NCBI GenBank assembly: GCA_016191715.1
Contig: JACPVN010000021.1
Span: 1 to 5,051, forward strand
Direction: 5' to 3'
DNA: 5,051 nt
From: Ignavibacteriota bacterium
GTDB taxonomy: Bacteria; Bacteroidota; Ignavibacteria; UBA10030; SZUA-254
A program made the position numbers and the translations under genes. The number at the start of each line of letters is the position of its first letter. The stretch's first letter is position 1. Shown here piece after piece: positions 1 through 5,051 of this stretch. The notes below the pieces were generated by a model. That model saw only the letters and a program-made list of their open reading frames with translations, made no database searches and was not told where the DNA came from.

Positions 1-1700
1 AAAAGAAGAAAAAGAAGAAACGTGTCGTCGTTGAAAAAGTTATCACCGACATGGCAGACATGGATGAACTACTTCCGAAGGGTAAAAAGAAAAAGAAGGG
101 GAAGACATCAGAGGTTGACCAGGTAGAAGTTCAGGAAACAATCAAAAAGACGTTGGCTGATATTGCCGACGGCTCTGTAGTTCTTGAAAAGAGAGCGGTG
201 TTCAAGAAACGGAGAAAAGAAAAACGTGAAGCCGAAGTTTTACGTCAGGCGGAGGAAAAAGAAAAAGATAAATCAATCCTTAAATTGACGGAATATGTAA
301 CCGTGAATGAACTTGCGGCAATGATGAACACGACTGCAAGCGAAGTTATTGTAAAGTGTATGAGTTTGGGGATGATGGTTTCCATCAATCACCGTCTTGA
401 TAAAGATACGATTCTTCTTGTCTCGGATGAATTTGGATTTCAGGTTCAATTCATCAACGAGATGACGGAAGAGATTCCGGATGAACCGGACTCAGAAGAG
501 GAGTTACAGTGGCGTCCTCCTGTCGTCACCATTATGGGGCATGTTGACCACGGAAAGACTTCGTTGCTTGATTATATCCGACGCACAAATATCGTTGCCG
601 GCGAATCGGGTGGAATTACTCAGCATATTGGAGCGTACTCTGTGATGTTGGATGGAGATAAACGAATTACATTTCTCGATACGCCCGGTCACGAAGCATT
701 TACTGCAATGCGCGCACGCGGCGCGCAAATAACAGATATTGTTGTTCTTGTCGTCGCAGCGGATGATAGCGTAATGCCTCAAACGGTTGAGGCAATCAGT
801 CACGCGCAAGCGGCAAGTGTTCCGATTGTTGTTGCAATTAATAAGTGCGACAAACCGGAAGCGAATATTGAGCGCATCAAACAACAATTAGCCGAACGGA
901 ATGTGCTGATTGAAGAATGGGGCGGCCGGTATCAGTATGTCGAAATTTCAGCAAAGACAGGAAAGAATGTTGACTTACTGCTCGAAAAGATTTTATTGGA
1001 AGCTGATGTTTTGAACTTGCGTGCGAATCCGGATAGATTTGCTCGCGGCGTAGTTATCGAAGCCCGGGTTGATAAGGGAAAGGGAACTGTTGCAACCGTT
1101 CTTGTTCAAAAAGGAACATTGAATGTGGGCGATGCTTTTGTTGCAGGGATTCAGAGCGGACGCGTTCGTGCAGTGTTTGATGAACGCGGAAATAAAATTG
1201 AAGCGATTCCGCCTTCAACTCCTGTCCAGGTATTAGGATTTGACGGAGTACCGCAAGCCGGTGATACGTTTGTCTGTATGAAAGAAGAACGAGACGCTCG
1301 CGAAATCAGTCTCAAACGAACACAACTCAAACGTGAGCAGGACTTCCGTTTGATTCGAAGTCTGACCTTGGATAATCTTTCACAAAAAATCAGTGAAGGA
1401 AAGATTAAAGAACTGAAAGTGGTCGTAAAAGGAGATGTGGATGGTTCTGTCGGCGCTCTTGCAGATTCGTTGATGAAGATTGCTCACGAAGAAGTTCGTG
1501 TGAATGTAATTCACAGAGCCGTCGGTGCAATTTCTGAATCGGATGTACTACTTTCCGCCGCATCAGGAGCCGTCATTATTGGCTTCCATGTACGACCGAC
1601 AGTAAACGCTCGTAAACTTGCTGAGCAGGAACAAGTTGATATTCGGTTGTACAACATCATTTATGATGCAATCAACGATGTGAAGAAAGCGCTGGAATGA
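1..1700 (+). CDS. infB: Translation initiation factor IF2, 5'-partial, ending at an in-frame TGA
   Basis: IF2 is the cytoplasmic GTPase that places initiator fMet-tRNA on the 30S subunit and promotes 50S joining. The frame is open from base 3 (Lys-rich codons), so the gene begins upstream and the ATG at 51 is only an internal Met. Visible in order: a basic, Lys-rich linker (to about base 280); an IF2_N domain (about 282-450); the G domain with G1 GHVDHGKT (537-560), G2 GITQHIGA (612-635), G3 DTPGH (678-692), G4 NKCD (840-851) and G5 SAKTG (948-962); a beta-barrel domain II; and domain C1, with KGDVDGSVGAL and GFHVRP. About 565 sense codons lie in the window before TGA at 1698-1700. That TGA falls inside the family's (M/L)xGLLSPE segment, just before the C2 domain, which continues in the same frame downstream. 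The identity is certain. Whether the stop is real, a sequencing error or read through is open. Confidence 0.95.
   Translation, partial: KKKKKKRVVVEKVITDMADMDELLPKGKKKKKGKTSEVDQVEVQETIKKTLADIADGSVVLEKRAVFKKRRKEKREAEVLRQAEEKEKDKSILKLTEYVTVNELAAMMNTTASEVIVKCMSLGMMVSINHRLDKDTILLVSDEFGFQVQFINEMTEEIPDEPDSEEELQWRPPVVTIMGHVDHGKTSLLDYIRRTNIVAGESGGITQHIGAYSVMLDGDKRITFLDTPGHEAFTAMRARGAQITDIVVLVVAADDSVMPQTVEAISHAQAASVPIVVAINKCDKPEANIERIKQQLAERNVLIEEWGGRYQYVEISAKTGKNVDLLLEKILLEADVLNLRANPDRFARGVVIEARVDKGKGTVATVLVQKGTLNVGDAFVAGIQSGRVRAVFDERGNKIEAIPPSTPVQVLGFDGVPQAGDTFVCMKEERDAREISLKRTQLKREQDFRLIRSLTLDNLSQKISEGKIKELKVVVKGDVDGSVGALADSLMKIAHEEVRVNVIHRAVGAISESDVLLSAASGAVIIGFHVRPTVNARKLAEQEQVDIRLYNIIYDAINDVKKALE
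1698..1700 (+). other. In-frame TGA in infB at a conserved glycine position
   Basis: The codons read GCG CTG GAA TGA TTA CTC TCG CCG GAA, that is ALE-stop-LLSPE. IF2 proteins normally have Gly here (E. coli has the segment SGMLSPE). A single G-to-T change, GGA to TGA, explains it. No indel is needed because both sides are in the same frame. I cannot tell a base-calling error from a genuine nonsense mutation, a recoded UGA or a split gene. Confidence 0.9.
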
Positions 1701-2021
1701 TTACTCTCGCCGGAAAAGAGAGAAGAGATTACAGCAACGGTTACTGTTCAGGAAGTCTTCAAAATTCCGAAGGTTGGTAATATTGCCGGATGTCGCGTTA
1801 TAGATGGAAAAATTATACGCAACAACAGAGTGCGCGTTGTTCGGGATGGCATCGTGGTTTTTGAAGGAACGCTTTCCTCGCTCAAGCGATTTAAAGAAGA
1901 TGTTCGAGAGGTTGAAACCGGTTACGAGTGTGGTATCGGTGTGGAAAACTTCAATGATTTAAAACCGGGTGACACTATCGAGAGTTTCAAGATTATAGAA
2001 TCGCAACGAAAATTAGCTTGA
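1701..2021 (+). CDS. infB: IF2 C-terminal part (C2, initiator-tRNA-binding domain), same frame as infB
   Basis: These 106 codons complete IF2. They begin LLSPEKREEITATVTVQEVF and go on with VGNIAGCRVIDGKI, VRVVRDG, FEGTLSSLKRFKEDVREV, GYECGIGVENFNDLKPGD and the terminus IIESQRKLA. They align motif by motif with the C2 domain of IF2, which recognises the formyl-methionyl CCA end of initiator tRNA. The segment has no plausible start of its own near 1701: no ATG in frame, and the first usable GTG (1830) sits inside the conserved VRVVRDG strand, so a start there would cut the domain. There is no good Shine-Dalgarno. The best reading is one infB gene of 672 codons in the window, interrupted at 1698. 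It ends with TGA at 2019-2021, 9 bases before rbfA. Confidence 0.9.
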   Translation, partial: LLSPEKREEITATVTVQEVFKIPKVGNIAGCRVIDGKIIRNNRVRVVRDGIVVFEGTLSSLKRFKEDVREVETGYECGIGVENFNDLKPGDTIESFKIIESQRKLA

Positions 2022-2024
2022 GGA
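2020..2024 (+). promoter_or_regulatory. Shine-Dalgarno of rbfA, overlapping the infB stop codon
   Basis: GAGGA lies 6 bases before the ATG at 2031 and shares two bases with the infB TGA (2019-2021). This fixes the rbfA start at 2031 over the in-frame ATGs at 2037 and 2043. It also suggests that ribosomes finishing infB reinitiate at rbfA. It supports TGA acting as a true stop at 2019. Confidence 0.7.
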
Positions 2025-2030
2025 ATTTCT

Positions 2031-2396
2031 ATGTCAATGAGAATGGAAAGAGTCGCCTCGGTCATCAAAGAGGAAATCGGTGTTTTATTTTCGAGAGAGT
2101 TTAACAATCCCGAATATGGATTTATCACGGTGACGGAAGTTCACATGACACCGGATTTGAAAATAGCAAAAGTCTATGTCAGTATCTTCGGAAGTGAAGA
2201 AGTAAAACAGAAAACGTTGGACTACTTAGAAGAACAAAAGCCGCACGTTCGGCAGATAATCGGTTCGCATGTCCGTCTGAAATTTACTCCGAGCGTTCAG
2301 TTTTATCTTGATGAAACAATGGAACGGGTATCGAGAATAGAACAGATCATCAAGCAAATCCATGAACATGATAACGGAAAACCTGAAGAAAAGTAA
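2031..2396 (+). CDS. rbfA: 30S ribosome-binding factor RbfA
   Basis: RbfA is a small KH-fold protein that binds 16S rRNA during late 30S assembly and supports processing of the 17S precursor. The 121-residue length is typical. The sequence shows the family's N-terminal helix (RMERVASVIKEEIGVLFSRE), the strand-turn region GFITVTEVHMTPDLKIAKVYVS, and the C-terminal KH part with IGSHVRLKFTPSVQFYLDETMERVSRIEQII. The last residues (about 112-121, NDNGKPEEK-like) are a charged tail. The ATG at 2031 is chosen because the GAGGA Shine-Dalgarno is well spaced there. The gene sits in its usual place after infB and is surely cotranscribed with it. The usual next gene, truB, is missing, and ribF follows after 12 bases. 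Confidence 0.95.
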   Translation: MSMRMERVASVIKEEIGVLFSREFNNPEYGFITVTEVHMTPDLKIAKVYVSIFGSEEVKQKTLDYLEEQKPHVRQIIGSHVRLKFTPSVQFYLDETMERVSRIEQIIKQIHEHDNGKPEEK

Positions 2397-2408
2397 TACG
2401 ATTTCAGC

Positions 2409-3350
2409 ATGAAAGTGTACAACGGACTTGATGAGATAGAGTTCAACCGGAATTCGGTTGTTACCATCGGCTCGTTTGATGGTGTACATGTCGGGCACAA
2501 GGCGATTCTTGATGATGTCAAGGTGCGAGCGAAGAATTCAAATAGCCGCTCTGTTGTTGTTACATTCAATCCACAGCTGCGGGATGTTGTTGGTCGCGGT
2601 CCGGTTCAACATCTTTGTACACTTGACGAGCGGTTGAAACACCTTGAACAATCGGGAATTGATGAAACGCTGATTATCAATTTCACGCATGAGTTTTCTC
2701 AACAATCTGCCCGAACATTTTACGAACAATATCTGGTTCAGAAAATCGGCGTTCGTGATGTCGTCATCGGGCATGACCACATGTTCGGAAAAAACAGAGA
2801 AGGAAGTATAGACGTCCTTACGAAGATTGGCGATGAGTTAGGATTCAATGTTGTCATGATTCCTGAAGTGCGAGTAAAGGAGAACGTTGTCTGCAGTTCA
2901 TTGATACGTGAGTGTCTTACTCAAGGAAGAGTTGAAGAAGCGAATGAGTATTTAGGACGACACTATACGATTCAGGCACATGTTGTTCATGGAGATGGAC
3001 GAGGAACAACAATTGGTTTTCCGACAGCGAATGTTGTGTTTGACCAAACAAAAAAACTGACGCCGCTTTTCGGTGTTTATTTCGTTCATGTCTCACATGC
3101 GAATACAGAATATTTCGGAATGATGAACATTGGCGTACGACCAACGTTCGGCTTGAACGGACAGCAGTTTATCGAAGTTCATCTTCTCGATTTCTCCGGC
3201 AATCTGTATGGAGAAACTCTTAGCGTTTCATTTTTGAAAAGATTGCGGGCAGAGAAAAAGTTTCACTCGTCGGACGAACTTGTTGCACAGTTGCATCAGG
3301 ATCGAACAGGAGTACAAAAATTAGTTTCACAATTAACAGTTAAATCATAA
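2409..3350 (+). CDS. ribF: Bifunctional riboflavin kinase / FAD synthetase RibF
   Basis: RibF phosphorylates riboflavin to FMN and adenylates FMN to FAD in the cytoplasm. The N-terminal FAD-synthetase (nucleotidyltransferase) domain carries GSFDGVHVGH (residues 21-30, the HxGH-type ATP site), TFNP (52-55), GHDHMFG (121-127) and SSLIR (163-167, where many relatives have SSTxIR). The C-terminal riboflavin-kinase domain has GFPTAN (203-208, the Mg/ATP PTAN motif), PLFGVY, MNIGVRPTF, EVHLLDF with the likely catalytic Glu256, and the closing LYGE...FLKRLRAEKKF segment. The 313-residue length is normal for the two-domain enzyme. The start is supported by the family-typical MKVYxGLDEI beginning. Only a weak purine-rich stretch precedes it, so translation may be coupled to rbfA, which ends 12 bases upstream. 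Confidence 0.96.
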   Translation: MKVYNGLDEIEFNRNSVVTIGSFDGVHVGHKAILDDVKVRAKNSNSRSVVVTFNPQLRDVVGRGPVQHLCTLDERLKHLEQSGIDETLIINFTHEFSQQSARTFYEQYLVQKIGVRDVVIGHDHMFGKNREGSIDVLTKIGDELGFNVVMIPEVRVKENVVCSSLIRECLTQGRVEEANEYLGRHYTIQAHVVHGDGRGTTIGFPTANVVFDQTKKLTPLFGVYFVHVSHANTEYFGMMNIGVRPTFGLNGQQFIEVHLLDFSGNLYGETLSVSFLKRLRAEKKFHSSDELVAQLHQDRTGVQKLVSQLTVKS

Positions 3351-3354
3351 AGGA
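3349..3354 (+). promoter_or_regulatory. Shine-Dalgarno of rpsO
   Basis: AAAGGA ends 7 bases before the ATG at 3362 and overlaps the ribF stop (TAA 3348-3350). It is one of the clearest ribosome-binding sites in the window, which fits a highly expressed ribosomal protein gene. Confidence 0.65.
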
Positions 3355-3361
3355 TTAATCC

Positions 3362-3631
3362 ATGCCAATTTCAAAAGAGCAAAAACAAGTACTCGTGACG
3401 AAGTTTGGTAAGTCTGAAAAAGATTCCGGCACGCCGGAAGTTCAGATTGCAATTCTGACATCACGTATTAACGAACTATCCGGTCATCTGAAATCGAATA
3501 TGAAGGATAATCATTCGCGTAACGGATTGTTACGCATGGTCGGCAAACGACGTAAACTCCTTGATTATCTCCATCGGAAAGATGTCGGCAGATACAAAAA
3601 AATAATTCAAGAACTTGAAATACGTAAATAA
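3362..3631 (+). CDS. rpsO: 30S ribosomal protein S15
   Basis: S15 is a primary binder of the 16S rRNA central domain and contributes an intersubunit bridge to 23S rRNA. At 89 residues it has exactly the usual family length. The diagnostic parts are all present: DSGTPEVQIAILTSRI (21-36), the H42 region LSGHLKSNMKDNHSRNGLL with the rRNA-binding His42, Asp49 and Ser52, and the basic RRKLLDYLHRKDVGRY helix. The start follows from the Shine-Dalgarno and the standard MPIS N-terminus. It lies 11 bases after ribF, so it is part of the same operon. It is followed by the structured 3632-3889 gap before pnp, the common rpsO-pnp pairing. S15 represses its own translation through the mRNA leader in some bacteria. 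I see no obvious leader fold in the 11 bases before this copy. Confidence 0.98.
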   Translation: MPISKEQKQVLVTKFGKSEKDSGTPEVQIAILTSRINELSGHLKSNMKDNHSRNGLLRMVGKRRKLLDYLHRKDVGRYKKIIQELEIRK

Positions 3632-3662
3632 GCACAAAGACAAACGACTACATCCTAATTCC

Positions 3663-3694
3663 AAAATTTGAATTTCTAAACAAATTCAAATTTT
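3663..3694 (+). terminator. Perfect 13-bp AT-rich hairpin after rpsO (terminator or RNase processing site)
   Basis: AAAATTTGAATTT (3663-3675) pairs perfectly with AAATTCAAATTTT (3682-3694) around the loop CTAAAC, and one more T follows. The flanking A4 and T5 give it the look of a bidirectional intrinsic terminator, 31 bases past the rpsO stop. The stem has only one G-C pair, which makes it a weak terminator on its own. It may instead protect the rpsO 3' end or serve as a double-stranded RNase substrate. Confidence 0.45.
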
Positions 3695-3695
3695 T

Positions 3696-3758
3696 CAATC
3701 GTACACTTCATTTGATGAGGATAGAATATTAGACAAATGTCTGACATTCGATTGTACG
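3696..3758 (+). repeat. Nested inverted repeats in the pnp leader
   Basis: CAATCG (3696-3701) is complementary to CGATTG (3749-3754). The shifted pair CGTACA (3700-3705) and TGTACG (3753-3758) offers an alternative closing stem. Inside lie the hairpin CTTCAT-TTG-ATGAGG (3706-3720, 6 bp with one G-U) and the palindrome AGACAAATGTCT (3731-3742). Together they could form a small multibranched RNA. Each single arm is short, so chance pairing remains possible. Confidence 0.4.
3736..3748. repeat. Odd-length palindrome, operator-like
   Basis: AATGTC-T-GACATT is a perfect 13-base dyad. It overlaps AGACAAATGTCT (3731-3742), so the shared TGTC can pair with only one partner. It may be a protein-binding site or an RNA switch element, or chance. 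No regulator is known from the sequence. Confidence 0.3.
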
Positions 3759-3816
3759 TTCATGTATGGAAGTTGTTGAGTGTTCCCTTTGTAAGTAGGT
3801 TCAAAAAAAAACAAAA

Positions 3817-3829
3817 CCGCATAATGCGG
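3817..3829 (+). repeat. CCGCAT/ATGCGG palindrome upstream of pnp
   Basis: CCGCAT (3817-3822) and ATGCGG (3824-3829) form a perfect dyad around one A. As RNA it would be a five-pair stem with a UAA loop. Its right arm contains the ATG at 3824, which is in frame with pnp. It follows an A9 run and has no T tract after it, so it is not an intrinsic terminator. Confidence 0.4.
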
Positions 3830-3835
3830 GTCATC

Positions 3836-3857
3836 GTCGCCGGGAAATCCTCGCGAC
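3836..3857 (+). repeat. GTCGC/GCGAC hairpin 32 bases before pnp
   Basis: GTCGC (3836-3840) pairs with GCGAC (3853-3857). A C/C mismatch and three inner pairs (GGG 3842-3844 with CCT 3849-3851, one G-U) close an AAAT loop. This is the most GC-rich element of the leader. It is not followed by T residues, so a terminator is unlikely. A processing or regulatory stem is more plausible. Confidence 0.4.
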
Positions 3858-3889
3858 ATTTAGAAGTAAGTAATAAAGAAAGAAGTACA

Positions 3890-5051
3890 ATGGTAGTAAG
3901 AAAAGAGGTCGAAATTGGCGGGAAAGTCTTGTCATTGGAGACCGGTAAATTAGCAAAACAAGCCGACGGTTCCGTCATGGTTCGCTATGGCGATACAATG
4001 GTTCTCGCAACAGTCGTTGCAAGTAAAGAAGCGAAAGAAACTCAGGATTTTTTCCCACTTCAGGTTGAATACAGGGAAAAAATTTCCTCGGTAGGAAAAA
4101 TTCCCGGAGGATTTTTTAAACGTGAAGGGAAACCATCTGAAAAGGAAGTATTGTCTGCCCGGTTGATTGACAGACCGATTCGACCGATGTTTCCTGAAGC
4201 GTTCAGATGCGAAACACAGGTCATCGTCAATGTGTTTTCATCAGATCAGGAACACGACGCAGATGTTCTCGGCGCGGTTGCCGCATCTTCAGCGTTGATG
4301 ATTTCGGATATTCCTTTTGACGGACCGATTGCGGAAGTCAGAGTCGGACGGGTGGAAGGACAGTTCGTCATTAACCCGACGTACAATCAGTTGCAAACAA
4401 GCGATATGGATGTGACAGTCGCAGGGACGAAAACTTCCATCGTTATGGTCGAAGGTTCATCGAAAGAAATTTCCGAACAGGAGATGCTTGATGCGTTGAA
4501 GTTCTCGCACGAGTTCATTAAAATCTTATGCGAAGTTCAGATGGAACTCCGCAACGAATGTGGAAAACCGAAACGGGAAATTGAATCCAAGCAACCGAAT
4601 GAAGCATGGACATCTCTCGTCTCTAAAGTTGCTCGTCAGAAAATTGCCCATGCGTGCAGACAGCCATTCGCAAAAGAAGAACGAAGCAAAGCGCTCGAGC
4701 AAATCAAGGATGAAACGTTTGAAGCGTTAAAGACACAAATTCCAACTGCCAACTTACCTCTTGATGAAACAGAGAAAGCGCACTTACAACTGAGTGTCGA
4801 AGAGTTCATACAAACAAAGTCTGGTTTGCTGAAAGAGATTCTTCATTTGATTGAATATGAAGAAATGCGCAAGATGATTTTAGAAGAAGGTCGTCGTCTC
4901 GATGGTCGCGGTGTTGCGGATATCAGACCGATTACCTGTGAAATCGGGTTGCTTCCGAGAACGCACGGTTCTGCTTTGTTCACGCGCGGCGAAACACAGA
5001 GTTTGACCACAGCAACACTTGGTACAAAATTAGACGAGCAAATCCTCGAAG
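3890..5051 (+). CDS. pnp: Polyribonucleotide nucleotidyltransferase (PNPase), 3'-partial
   Basis: PNPase degrades RNA 3' to 5' by phosphorolysis and is a core enzyme of mRNA turnover and the degradosome. The 387 codons in the window run off the end without a stop. They cover the first RNase PH domain (ETGKLAKQADGSVMVRYGDTMVLATV, residues 17-42; the RNA-channel loop GGFFKREGKPSEKEVL, 73-88; LIDRPIRPMFPE, 92-103), the all-helical linker domain (about 240-325), and the beginning of the second RNase PH domain (EGRRLDGRG, 333-341; HGSALFTRGETQ, 359-370). The catalytic C-terminal half and the KH and S1 domains lie beyond the window. The ATG at 3890 gives the standard MVVRKEVEIGG start, but only a weak purine-rich AGAAAGAAG precedes it. 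The frame is open upstream to 3725, with ATGs at 3737 and 3824. I prefer 3890 because family homology begins there. Confidence 0.95.
   Translation, partial: MVVRKEVEIGGKVLSLETGKLAKQADGSVMVRYGDTMVLATVVASKEAKETQDFFPLQVEYREKISSVGKIPGGFFKREGKPSEKEVLSARLIDRPIRPMFPEAFRCETQVIVNVFSSDQEHDADVLGAVAASSALMISDIPFDGPIAEVRVGRVEGQFVINPTYNQLQTSDMDVTVAGTKTSIVMVEGSSKEISEQEMLDALKFSHEFIKILCEVQMELRNECGKPKREIESKQPNEAWTSLVSKVARQKIAHACRQPFAKEERSKALEQIKDETFEALKTQIPTANLPLDETEKAHLQLSVEEFIQTKSGLLKEILHLIEYEEMRKMILEEGRRLDGRGVADIRPITCEIGLLPRTHGSALFTRGETQSLTTATLGTKLDEQILE

Larger units (their letters stand above)
3632..3889 (+). other. Structured rpsO-pnp intergenic region
   Basis: This is the only sizeable non-coding stretch (258 bases). 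It holds a 13-bp perfect hairpin, a nested set of inverted repeats, an A9 run (3803-3811) and two GC-richer hairpins just before pnp. I found no convincing sigma-70 promoter and no Bacteroidetes-type TAnnTTTG box, so a separate pnp promoter is neither shown nor excluded. By analogy with E. coli, where RNase III cuts an rpsO-pnp leader hairpin and PNPase then destabilises its own mRNA, it could be the autoregulatory leader. That is inference. Confidence 0.55.

Noticed and set aside
1..110. AAG/AAA-rich repeats at the window start as a simple-sequence repeat
   Set aside because: They encode the Lys-rich basic linker normal for the IF2 N-terminal region in this group, so they are explained by coding.
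504..887. 127-codon minus-strand ORF
   Set aside because: It is the antisense of the IF2 G domain, has a Cys/Asn-rich, low-quality protein sequence, and shows no family motif.
1697..1780. ATG overlapping the internal infB TGA (ATGA), suggesting translational coupling to a new ORF
   Set aside because: That frame gives only 27 codons before TAA, has no recognisable sequence, and is out of frame with the IF2 C2 domain, so it does not rescue infB.
1830..2021. Separate 63-residue gene starting at GTG 1830
   Set aside because: The GTG is the Val of the conserved IF2 VRVVRDG strand. The conserved sequence extends upstream to 1701, so this is part of infB.
2226..2780. Minus-strand ORFs of 80-90 codons under rbfA and ribF
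   Set aside because: They are antisense shadows of well-supported genes, overlap each other, and show no recognisable domain.
3700..3800. Promoter for pnp (for example TAGAAT at 3722 or TTGTTG at 3773)
   Set aside because: No -35/-10 pair with acceptable spacing and match was found, and no TAnnTTTG box. The evidence is too weak to annotate.
3760..3978. 72-codon minus-strand ORF across the pnp start
   Set aside because: It overlaps the conserved PNPase N-terminus in antisense and has no recognisable domain or ribosome-binding site.

Overview
The window is a 5-kb slice of a classic bacterial translation and RNA-metabolism operon, all on the + strand: infB (IF2, 5' end outside the window), rbfA, ribF, rpsO and pnp (PNPase, 3' end outside the window). 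Base composition is mid-range and slightly AT-rich. Coding density is near total except for about 258 bases between rpsO and pnp. The lysine-rich IF2 N-terminal linker and the wording of its IF2_N domain (TVNELA, KCMSLGMMVSINHRLD) resemble the Bacteroidetes/Chlorobi/Ignavibacteria (FCB) group. An Ignavibacteria-like or Chlorobi-related organism is my best guess, from recalled family patterns and not from a search.

Region by region: 1-2021 is infB, with all five GTPase motifs and domains C1 and C2, but the frame is cut by a TGA at 1698-1700 where the family has a conserved glycine. The same frame continues without any indel to the natural end at 2021. rbfA (2031-2396) starts 9 bases later behind a Shine-Dalgarno that overlaps the infB stop. 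ribF (2409-3350) follows after 12 bases, with no truB between, although truB is usual there. rpsO (3362-3631) follows after 11 bases with a good Shine-Dalgarno. The 3632-3889 gap holds a perfect 13-bp AT-rich hairpin, a nested set of inverted repeats and two GC-richer hairpins, an arrangement reminiscent of the RNase III-processed rpsO-pnp leader of enterobacteria. pnp starts at 3890 and runs off the window end.

Functionally the genes cover translation initiation (IF2), 30S maturation (RbfA, S15), FMN/FAD synthesis (RibF) and RNA decay (PNPase). I see no defence system, mobile element, CRISPR array, tRNA or rRNA. The two points that most deserve a second look are the in-frame TGA in an essential gene and the structured rpsO-pnp leader, in which the pnp frame is also open 51 codons upstream of the conserved start.
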